Assembly: GCA_026786065.1 (NCBI GenBank)
Contig: JAJAYS010000038.1
Span: 1-7,772 of the forward strand
Direction: 5' to 3'
From: Polaromonas sp.
GTDB lineage: Bacteria > Pseudomonadota > Gammaproteobacteria > Burkholderiales > Burkholderiaceae_C
Length of the DNA stretch: 7,772 nucleotides
Shown piece after piece: positions 1-5,248 of this stretch. Made by a program: the position numbers and the translations under genes. Position 1 is the stretch's first letter. Every line of letters starts with the position of its first letter. Under the pieces are notes generated by a model that worked only from the letters and a program-made list of their open reading frames with translations, was not told the origin of the DNA and made no database searches.

Positions 1-1
1 C

Positions 2-322
2 CATGGCGAAGGTTACCTATGCTTTTGCTACAGCCGGACGGATGTGGTGACTTGCCGCGGGCGGGGTTTGGTGCGCCGATTGGGCGGGGCGACCCTGCTC
101 GACGAAACCACCGGTGCGGTCATCACCTACGACAACACCACCGACGTCTTCATGGTCGATGGCGGCGCGCAGAACCGCTCGGCAGCCAACCCGAGCGGAC
201 GCATCCGGGCCATGCTGTCGCCGCGTTCGCCCGTTTCTGCTCCGGCGGCCGGCCCCGCACCCGCCGCACCGGCTGCGGGAAGCGCGCCGGTGCTGCGGCC
301 CAGTCCGGCGCTGGCCCAATGA
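2..322 (+). CDS. lptA: LptA, LPS transport periplasmic protein (3' part only)
   Basis: Only the last 106 codons are present; the frame is open to the left edge and ends in TGA at 320-322. LptA is the periplasmic beta-jellyroll protein that joins LptC to LptD, forming the bridge along which lipopolysaccharide crosses the periplasm. Visible family marks are a final beta-strand repeat around residues 27-52 ([19 protein letters not shown], then VDGG) and the C-terminal [11 protein letters not shown], comparable to GRVRAVF at the end of E. coli LptA. A proline/alanine-rich tail of about 33 residues follows. The stop codon overlaps the lptB start (ATGA), which fits the usual lptA-lptB order. The first 15 or so residues look atypical and contain two cysteines close together, so the extreme 5' end could hold sequence error or divergence. 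The identification rests mainly on the C-terminal motifs and synteny. Confidence 0.85.
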   Translation, partial: HGEGYLCFCYSRTDVVTCRGRGLVRRLGGATLLDETTGAVITYDNTTDVFMVDGGAQNRSAANPSGRIRAMLSPRSPVSAPAAGPAPAAPAAGSAPVLRPSPALAQ

Positions 323-1143
323 ATGACCTGGCAGCCTTGGGCGTACCGGCTGAGACTGAGACGCCCGCGCCCGAACGGACGCCTTCATCCGGGCCAACGC
401 CGGTCAGCCGGCTGGTCGCGCAGGGCCTGAAAAAATCCTATGGCAAGCGCCAGGTCGTGCGGGACGTGTCGCTGTCGGTGCAAAAAGGCGAGGTCGTCGG
501 CCTGCTCGGCCCCAACGGTGCTGGCAAAACCACCTCGTTCTACATGATCGTCGGGCTGGTCCGGGCCGACGCCGGGCACATTGCCATTGACGGCCAGGCG
601 GTCGAGCGCATGCCGATTCACCGGCGCGCCCGCCTCGGGCTGAGCTATCTGCCGCAGGAGGCGTCGATCTTCCGCAAGCTGACGGTGGAAGAAAACGTGC
701 GCGCCGTGCTTGAGCTGCAGCGCGATGCCGACGGCAAGCCGCTTTCCAAAGGCGAGTCGCAAAGCCGGCTCGACGGGCTGCTGCGCGATTTGCGCGTCGA
801 TCACCTGCGGGATTCGCCGGCGATAGCACTTTCGGGCGGCGAGCGCCGGCGCGTCGAGATCGCCCGCGCACTGGCCACGCAGCCGCGCTTCATCCTGCTG
901 GACGAACCGTTCGCGGGCATAGACCCGATCGCCGTCATCGAGATCCAGCGCATCATCGGCTTCCTGAAATCGCGCGGCATTGGCGTGCTGATCACCGACC
1001 ACAACGTGCGCGAGACGCTGGGCATTTGCGACCACGCCTACATCATCAGCGAAGGCCATGTGCTGGCCAGCGGCACGCCAGCCGAAATCGTCGAAAACGC
1101 CGAGGTACGCCGGGTGTACCTGGGCGAGCACTTCAAAATGTGA
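319..1143 (+). CDS. lptB: LptB, ATPase of the LPS export ABC transporter
   Basis: This encodes 274 residues. LptB is the cytoplasmic ATPase that, with membrane partners LptF and LptG, powers extraction of LPS from the inner membrane into the LptC-LptA bridge. All ABC motifs are present: Walker A GPNGAGKT (residues 64-71), Q-loop glutamine in YLPQEASIF (Q113), signature LSGGE (171-175), Walker B ILLDE (192-196) and the switch histidine in ITDHNV (H228). LPQEASIF and the C-terminal [10 protein letters not shown] are characteristic of LptB rather than amino-acid-type ABC ATPases. The ATG at 319 overlaps the lptA stop by four bases. This start gives about 32 extra N-terminal residues, rich in Pro, Thr and Glu, compared with the 241-residue E. 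coli protein; I see no ATG or GTG closer to the core. The stop at 1141-1143 shares one base with the rpoN start. LptF and LptG are not in the window. Confidence 0.97.
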   Translation: MNDLAALGVPAETETPAPERTPSSGPTPVSRLVAQGLKKSYGKRQVVRDVSLSVQKGEVVGLLGPNGAGKTTSFYMIVGLVRADAGHIAIDGQAVERMPIHRRARLGLSYLPQEASIFRKLTVEENVRAVLELQRDADGKPLSKGESQSRLDGLLRDLRVDHLRDSPAIALSGGERRRVEIARALATQPRFILLDEPFAGIDPIAVIEIQRIIGFLKSRGIGVLITDHNVRETLGICDHAYIISEGHVLASGTPAEIVENAEVRRVYLGEHFKM

Positions 1144-2714
1144 TGAAACAAGGCCTGTCACTTCGCGTCTCGCAGCATCTGGCGCTGACGCCGCAGCTGC
1201 AACAGTCGATTCGGCTGCTGCAACTTTCGACGCTGGAATTGAGCCAGGAAATCGAGCAGATGCTCGACGAAAATCCGTTTCTCGACGTGGCCGACGACAG
1301 CGCGGTGCGCGAAGAATTCGGGCTGGCACAAGCCGACACGCCGGTCAGCACCGAGGCGCAGGAAAGCCCGGACAGCGCCGAGGTCGAATTTGTTCCGAAC
1401 GGTGCCGCAGGAAGCGCCGAGCCGACCGCCGCCGCAAGCCCGAACGAAGCTGAAACCAGCGAGGCGACTTCCGAGCCCAAGCTCGAAGAAAGCTGGGACG
1501 GCGACGGCAGCGTGGACACCGCGCCCGACGACGGTGAATGGGGTGGTGAGGCCGCGCCGCGCAAGAACAATCTCGATGACGGCGATGCCGATGCGTCCGA
1601 TCTGGCGCGTGACCATGAGACGCTGCAGGCGCACCTGCACCGGCAGGCGCTTGGGCTGCGGCTGTCGGACCTGGACCGCGCCGCGCTGCATTTCCTGATC
1701 GAGTCGCTAAACGACGACGGCTACCTTGAAGACGCACTCGCCGACCTGGCCGAAGCGCTGGCGGGGTCGCGCGCCGAGCATCTTGATGATGTTGAAGAGC
1801 TGGAACAGCGTTTTGCGATGGCGCTGCAATTGCTGCACAACATGGAGCCGCTTGGCGTCGGTGCGCGCAACCTGGCCGAATGCCTGAGCTTGCAGTTGCA
1901 GGAAAGCCGCGACGGCCCTGAGGCGCGCGCTGCGCTGGCGATCTGCAAGCAGCCGCTGGAACTGCTGGCGCGGCGCGACGTCAGGCGTCTGGCCTATCTG
2001 TGCCGCTGTACCGAAGCGGTCGTCAAGAGCGCGATTGGGCTGATCGGCCGGCTCGACCCAAAGCCGGGCCGGCGCTTCGTCAACGTCGAGCGCAACGTGG
2101 TCGTGCCGGACGTGCTGGTGGTGAAGTCCGGGCGCGGCTTCAAGGTCACGCTGAACCGTGAAGTCATGCCGCGCCTGCGGGTGCACGACATTTACGCCAG
2201 CGCGCTGAAGCAAAACAAGGGCTCCGGCGGGCCGGCGCTGACCCAGCGGCTGCAGGAGGCGCGCTGGTTCATCAAAAACATTCAGCAGCGCTTTGACACC
2301 ATCTTGCGGGTCAGCACCGCCATCGTCGAGCGCCAGAAAAATTTCTTCACGCACGGCGAACTTGCTATGCGGCCGTTGGTGCTGCGTGAAATTGCCGATG
2401 AACTTGGGTTGCATGAATCGACGATTTCGCGCGTCACGACGGCCAAGTACATGAGCACGCCGTTCGGCACCTTCGAGCTGAAGTACTTTTTCGGCTCGGC
2501 GCTGGGCACCGAAACCGGAGGCAACGCATCGAGCACGGCGGTGCGAGCGCTGATTAAACAGTTCGTCGCGTCGGAGAGTCTGGCCAAGCCGCTCAGCGAC
2601 AACCAGATATCGGAAATGCTCAAGGAGCAGGGCATCGAATGCGCCCGCCGCACCGTCGCCAAATACCGCGAAGCGCTGCGCATCGCCCCGGCGAACCTGC
2701 GCAAAACGCTATGA
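1143..2714 (+). CDS. rpoN: RpoN, RNA polymerase sigma-54 factor
   Basis: This encodes 523 residues. Sigma-54 directs RNA polymerase to -24/-12 promoters and needs AAA+ enhancer-binding activators to open DNA; it typically governs nitrogen, motility and other specialised genes. Region I is the Gln/Leu-rich N-terminus (residues 1-48, with LALTPQLQQSIRLLQLS and LDENPFLD). Region II (about 49-155) is a long acidic, low-complexity linker. The core-binding part follows (about 156-310, including EPLGVGARNLAECL). The C-terminal DNA-binding part has a helix-turn-helix around 413-435 (GLHESTISRVT), FELKYFF at 444-450 and the diagnostic RpoN box ARRTVAKYRE at 501-510. It is longer than the 477-residue E. 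coli protein, with much of the excess apparently in region II. ATG at 1143 is chosen because region I starts immediately there; it gives a TGATG overlap with lptB. The rpoN stop overlaps the next start, so rpoN is probably co-transcribed with both LPS export and rRNA methylation genes. Confidence 0.98.
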   Translation: MKQGLSLRVSQHLALTPQLQQSIRLLQLSTLELSQEIEQMLDENPFLDVADDSAVREEFGLAQADTPVSTEAQESPDSAEVEFVPNGAAGSAEPTAAASPNEAETSEATSEPKLEESWDGDGSVDTAPDDGEWGGEAAPRKNNLDDGDADASDLARDHETLQAHLHRQALGLRLSDLDRAALHFLIESLNDDGYLEDALADLAEALAGSRAEHLDDVEELEQRFAMALQLLHNMEPLGVGARNLAECLSLQLQESRDGPEARAALAICKQPLELLARRDVRRLAYLCRCTEAVVKSAIGLIGRLDPKPGRRFVNVERNVVVPDVLVVKSGRGFKVTLNREVMPRLRVHDIYASALKQNKGSGGPALTQRLQEARWFIKNIQQRFDTILRVSTAIVERQKNFFTHGELAMRPLVLREIADELGLHESTISRVTTAKYMSTPFGTFELKYFFGSALGTETGGNASSTAVRALIKQFVASESLAKPLSDNQISEMLKEQGIECARRTVAKYREALRIAPANLRKTL

Positions 2715-4117
2715 ATCAATTGCAACTTTTTTTGCCCTGCGCGGCTGGCGTCGAGGCTCTGCTCGCCACCGAAGTCAAGCGCATTACCGGTTTTGACGGC
2801 AAGGCCTGGCGCGCTGGCGTGCAGTTGCAGGCGTCGTGGCGCGACGCCCTGCAGCTCAACCTGCACAGCCGGCTGGCCCAGCGGGTGCTGATCGAGCTGG
2901 CGCACAACCAGTACCGCAGCGAGCAGGACCTGTACAACGCGGCAGCCGCAGTCGCCTGGGAAATCTGGTTTACGCCCAGGCAGAGCTTCAAGGTCGAGAT
3001 CACGGCGCAGCACAGCCCGCTGACCAGCCTGAACTTCGCCGCGCTGAAGATCAAGGACGCCATTGCCGACCGCTTTCGTGCCAAATTCGATGTGCGCCCG
3101 GATGTCGATACCCGCTGGCCCGACGTGCGCGTCTATGCGCACCTGACGGTGGACAGCGTGACGATCTACATCGACACCTCGGGCGAGCCGCTGTTCAAGC
3201 GCGGCTGGCGCGAAGACAAAGGCGATGCGCCGCTGAAAGAAACGCTGGCCGCCGCCATGATTGCCGCGAGCGGCTGGAACCCTGAAGACGGCGCGGCGCT
3301 GTACGACCCGTGCTGCGGCTCCGGCACGATTGCCATCGAGGCCGCGCAGATCGCCTGCCACATCGCGCCGGGCCTGCAGCGGCGCTTCGCCTTTCAAAAG
3401 TACCTGCCGTTCCAGCCGCATGTCTGGGATGGGCTGCGCGGCCAGGCCGAGGCCGCCATCACCGAACCGGCGGCGGCGGTGTTCGGCAGCGATGTGTCGC
3501 ACCGCATGGTCGATTTCGCCGAACGCAATGCCGAGCGTGCCGGCGTCGCGCATGCGGTGCAGTTTCGCGGCGGTGACGCGCTGCAGCGCCTGCCGCCCGC
3601 CCCAAGCGGCGTGATGCTGGTGAACCCGCCGTATGGCGAGCGCATCGAGGTTGCCGGGGTGGCCGGCGTACCGTCCCAGGCACGCCAGCCGGCGCATCGG
3701 CCCGCCCAGTCGTTCCAGGGGCAGGCCATAGACGAGTTCGGCCAGCCGCTGCGCCGCGATGCCGGTGCTGCACGGCAAACGCTTGAACGCAATCCGGCGG
3801 CCGATGAGCGGGACGATTCGGGCTATGCACCTGCGCGGGACCGCAGCGTCAACTCCGGCCGCGAGCAGGCCCAGACCGACACCGGCGAAACCGCCGACGA
3901 CTTCTTCCCGCAACTTGCTGCACACTGGAAAAAGAACTACGCCGGCTGGACCGCCCACGTCCTGACGCCGGACTTCAAATTGCCCGGCAAGATGCGGCTG
4001 AAAGAGTCGCGCCGGGTGCCGATGTGGAACGGTCCGATCGAATGCCGGCTGTTCCGTTTCGACATGGTGGCCGGCTCGGCGCGCGGGAAAATTGGCGTCG
4101 CATCACCGGACGCGTAG
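2711..4117 (+). CDS. rlmL: RlmL-type 23S rRNA (guanine-N2) methyltransferase, THUMP domain
   Basis: This encodes 468 residues. By family it uses S-adenosylmethionine to methylate a guanine N2 in 23S rRNA (m2G2445 in E. coli, made by the N-terminal half of RlmKL). The N-terminal region, about residues 1-160, resembles the ferredoxin-like plus THUMP part (FLPCAAGVEALLATEVK, LKIKDAIAD, YIDTSGEPLFKRGWR). PLKETLAAA precedes the Rossmann fold, whose motif I is DPCCGSGT (199-206); catalytic motif IV is NPPYGER (305-311). The closing GWTAHVLTPD and RRVPMWNGPIECRLFRF match the end of the E. coli N-terminal domain. Between motif IV and DDFFPQLAAHWKKNYAGW lies a hydrophilic insert, about 312-395, rich in Gln, Arg, Asp and Ala. 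Without it the protein would be near 383 residues, about the usual single-domain length. There is no RlmK half. ATG at 2711 overlaps the rpoN stop (ATGA). The family call is strong; the exact target base is inferred. Confidence 0.9.
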   Translation: MNQLQLFLPCAAGVEALLATEVKRITGFDGKAWRAGVQLQASWRDALQLNLHSRLAQRVLIELAHNQYRSEQDLYNAAAAVAWEIWFTPRQSFKVEITAQHSPLTSLNFAALKIKDAIADRFRAKFDVRPDVDTRWPDVRVYAHLTVDSVTIYIDTSGEPLFKRGWREDKGDAPLKETLAAAMIAASGWNPEDGAALYDPCCGSGTIAIEAAQIACHIAPGLQRRFAFQKYLPFQPHVWDGLRGQAEAAITEPAAAVFGSDVSHRMVDFAERNAERAGVAHAVQFRGGDALQRLPPAPSGVMLVNPPYGERIEVAGVAGVPSQARQPAHRPAQSFQGQAIDEFGQPLRRDAGAARQTLERNPAADERDDSGYAPARDRSVNSGREQAQTDTGETADDFFPQLAAHWKKNYAGWTAHVLTPDFKLPGKMRLKESRRVPMWNGPIECRLFRFDMVAGSARGKIGVASPDA

Positions 4118-4151
4118 CGACCGTGTGCTCTGACCCGAATTTTCTGCCGTT

Positions 4152-4187
4152 GGGAAAGGTTAGAGGCAAGGCCTCCCATCCTTTCCC
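4152..4187 (+). terminator. Strong two-step hairpin after the operon
   Basis: It begins 35 bases after the rlmL stop. The outer arms GGGAAAGG (4152-4159) and CCTTTCCC (4180-4187) are perfectly complementary over 8 bp. The inner arms GAGGC (4163-4167) and GCCTC (4171-4175) add 5 bp around an AAG loop, separated from the outer stem by a small internal loop. No T-run follows, so it is not a textbook intrinsic terminator. It may mark the transcript end, protect the mRNA 3' end, or belong to the repeat cluster beside it. The structure is seen in the sequence; the role is inferred. Confidence 0.45.
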
Positions 4188-4189
4188 CC

Positions 4190-4266
4190 ACTCCCTCTGG
4201 CGAAGGCCAGGCGAAAGGCTCCCCGCTTACTCCCTCTCCTTTTGGGGGAGGGCAGGGGTGAGGGTC
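4190..4266. repeat. Intergenic C/T- and G-rich repeat-like segment with hairpins
   Basis: This segment resembles dispersed intergenic repeats seen in many proteobacterial genomes: a C/T-rich arm, a short loop, then a G-rich arm ending GGCAGGGGTGAGGGT. A stem forms between CCCTCTCC (4232-4239) and GGGGAGGG (4245-4252), 8 bp with one G-T pair and a TTTTG loop. A smaller stem, CTGGC (4197-4201) with GCCAG (4206-4210), precedes it. Copy number in the genome cannot be seen from one window, so calling it a dispersed repeat is inference from its composition and from the related inverted segment at 4310-4348. Confidence 0.5.
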
Positions 4267-4309
4267 CCCCGCCGCGCTCCGTCGAGGTTTTTTTCAATGT
4301 CCAAGCCCC

Positions 4310-4348
4310 CTTACCCTCTCCCTGACCCTTCCCCGCGCGGCAGGAGAG
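4310..4348. repeat. Second repeat-like segment, inverted relative to the first
   Basis: The core TTACCCTCTCCCTGACCC aligns well with the reverse complement of the G-rich arm at 4245-4266 (both begin ACCCTC, then C-rich, TG, CCCT, C-rich). The two segments therefore face each other across about 45 bases, similar in layout to paired REP-type elements. Its far end, AGGAGAG at 4342-4348, serves as the ribosome binding site of the PIN gene. Confidence 0.45.
4342..4348 (+). promoter_or_regulatory. Ribosome binding site of the PIN-domain gene
   Basis: AGGAGAG lies nine bases before the ATG at 4358, a good Shine-Dalgarno match and spacing that supports that start. It sits at the edge of the repeat-like segment, so the translation signal may derive from or be exposed by that element. 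Confidence 0.6.
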
Positions 4349-4357
4349 CCGAATAAC

Positions 4358-4774
4358 ATGCAAGCGGTTGTGCAGGCCATCGTCATAGACACCAACATCG
4401 TGCTCGATGTGTTCGTCTTCAACGATGCGGCGGCCCTGCCGCTCAGGCTGGGGCTGGAAACCGGCAAACTCGACTGGTTGGCCACGCCGGCCATGCGCGA
4501 CGAACTTGAACGCGTGCTGGCCTATCCGCGCCTGATTCCGCGCCTGGTTTTTTACCGACTGACGGCCGACACGGTGCTCGCGGCTTTCGACCGCCACGCC
4601 CGAATCACGCAGGCACCCGCAAAGGCCAGCCTCACCTGCAGCGACCCCGACGACCAAAAGTTCATCGACCTCGCGCTGGCGCACCAGGCCCTGCTGCTGA
4701 GCAAGGACCGGGACGTACTTTCAATGACAAAACGGCTTAAAGCCCAAGGAATACGGGCGCAATCAGCTATTTAA
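4358..4774 (+). CDS. PIN-domain protein, putative toxin-class ribonuclease
   Basis: This encodes 138 residues. PIN domains are Mg-dependent RNases that use a cluster of acidic residues; this one resembles the 'putative toxin component, PIN family' group. It starts with the typical VIDTNIVLDVFV strand (D11), followed by a helix with MRDELERVL (E49 or E51 as second acid). Later come SDPDDQKFIDLAL (D96, D98, D99) and LLSKDRDVL (D117, D119). All expected acidic positions are present, so it is probably active as a nuclease. There is no signal peptide or membrane segment. The gene sits 240 bases after the rRNA methyltransferase and has its own Shine-Dalgarno sequence. No antitoxin-like small gene lies next to it on either strand within the window, so a toxin role is unproven; a stand-alone RNA-processing role is equally possible. 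Its stop overlaps that of a PIN remnant on the other strand. Confidence 0.87.
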   Translation: MQAVVQAIVIDTNIVLDVFVFNDAAALPLRLGLETGKLDWLATPAMRDELERVLAYPRLIPRLVFYRLTADTVLAAFDRHARITQAPAKASLTCSDPDDQKFIDLALAHQALLLSKDRDVLSMTKRLKAQGIRAQSAI

Positions 4775-4782
4775 ATAATAGC
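4766..4782. repeat. AT-rich inverted repeat at the convergent stop codons
   Basis: GCTATT (4766-4771) and AATAGC (4777-4782) form perfect 6-bp arms around TAAAT. The structure spans the overlapping TAA stops of the plus-strand PIN gene (4772-4774) and the minus-strand remnant (4771-4773). It could act weakly in both directions at transcript ends, or be an incidental consequence of the overlapping stops. Confidence 0.35.
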
Positions 4783-4941
4783 GAATGGCGTTCCGCCATG
4801 CGGCCGCCAGAACTGCGCGGGCGTCACCACCGGATAGTGGGGAGCCAGCGCCAGCAGCGCGGTGTCACCGGTGGCCAGGCAGTTGGTCTGGGCTGCAAGC
4901 AGGGTACCCAGAACCGGCTGCTCCAGCGGGTCGGCCGTCAT
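4771..4941 (-). pseudogene. Remnant of a second PIN-domain protein (C-terminal third)
   Basis: The minus strand reads 56 codons from ATG at 4941 to TAA at 4771. The product has the recognisable end of a PIN-family toxin: TADPLEQPVLGTLLAA (the acidic helix region), CLATGDTALLALA (normally written VTGDxDLL, active-site Asp at residue 26) and YPVVTPAQFWRPHG (family ending, commonly xPIVTPxxFWxxHG). A complete member has about 130-150 residues starting with a DTNV-type strand. The DNA upstream on this strand (4942-5240) shows no such sequence in any of the three frames, and an in-frame TGA lies at 4987-4989. The N-terminal catalytic Asp and Glu are therefore missing, and the piece is most simply a decayed gene. 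It is tail-to-tail with the intact PIN gene, with stop codons overlapping in TTTAAA. A functional 56-residue product cannot be excluded but is unlikely to be a nuclease. Confidence 0.72.
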
Positions 4942-5197
4942 GCCATGGCTCCGGGAGCCCTCTGCATAACCCCCTGTGGCCTGCGATCAGCCGGGCTCGG
5001 CCGGTCTGCTGCGTTGCTTTTCTGAGCCCTTAGCGCGGCTATTGGCTGCAAAAAGAAGCCCTGCAACCCCTCCCGATCCGGCCGCTGCAGACGCGCGAGG
5101 ATTATGCAGACGGTCCCTGGGGCAGACTGCCGCGTCATTGCAGGACGAAGGTACTAAACTGATTTCGCCACAGTAACTAGCGTGGCTGGAGACCCTC
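4942..5197. other. Intergenic stretch without a supported gene
   Basis: I find no recognisable protein in any frame and no RNA gene. It probably contains the promoter of the downstream kinase gene, but no convincing -35/-10 or -24/-12 pair could be chosen. It holds two small perfect palindromes: GGCTCC-G-GGAGCC at 4947-4959 and GGCAG-A-CTGCC at 5121-5131. It also has an 8-base direct repeat TGCAGACG (5086-5093 and 5105-5112). In sequence this GC-rich, such short symmetries may be chance. Confidence 0.5.
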
Positions 5198-5248
5198 GTG
5201 AAAACACCAGACACCAAGCCCACCTTCAGCCAGCGCCGCCATGCTTGA
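5198..5248 (+). CDS. Possible 16-codon upstream ORF overlapping the kinase start
   Basis: A GTG at 5198 is preceded by GGAGA (5188-5192) at suitable spacing and opens 16 codons (MKTPDTKPTFSQRRHA if GTG is read as Met) ending in TGA at 5246-5248. The kinase ATG at 5241 lies inside this frame, and the kinase itself lacks a Shine-Dalgarno sequence (the bases just before it are CAGCGCCGCC). Ribosomes ending on the short frame could reinitiate at the overlapping ATG. There is no homology evidence, so this may simply be chance, or a sign that the kinase start is misplaced or frameshifted. Confidence 0.3.
   Translation: MKTPDTKPTFSQRRHA

Noticed and set aside
385..1329. 314-codon minus-strand frame opposite lptB and the rpoN start
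   Set aside because: It is antisense to well-supported ABC and sigma-54 motifs, and its composition (Arg, Ala, Asp, His) is that of a mirrored GC-rich gene.
2282..3958. 558-codon open frame on the minus strand across the end of rpoN and most of rlmL
   Set aside because: It lies opposite two clearly recognised genes, has no family motifs, and long antisense frames are common opposite high-GC coding sequence.
4288..4294. Run of seven T as an intrinsic terminator tail
   Set aside because: The bases just before it form only a 3-bp stem; the strong hairpins lie more than 35 bases upstream.
4160..4684. 174-codon minus-strand frame containing a PSPLPSPKRRG-like stretch
   Set aside because: That stretch is the typical translation of C/T- and G-rich intergenic repeats, and the rest is antisense to the PIN gene.
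4998..5013. Possible sigma-54 promoter (GG, ten bases, GC) before the kinase gene
   Set aside because: Only the invariant dinucleotides fit; the flanking TGGCAC and TTGC positions match poorly, and such spacing is frequent by chance in GC-rich DNA.
4993..5029. GGGCTC and GAGCCC inverted arms as a terminator or operator
   Set aside because: The arms are only 6 bp and separated by 25 bases, with no supporting T-run or symmetry.
4976..5176. 66-codon plus-strand frame in the gap before the kinase gene
   Set aside because: It has no recognisable motif, no good ribosome binding site and a low-complexity Ala/Arg/Pro composition; it partly reads through the flank of the PIN remnant.
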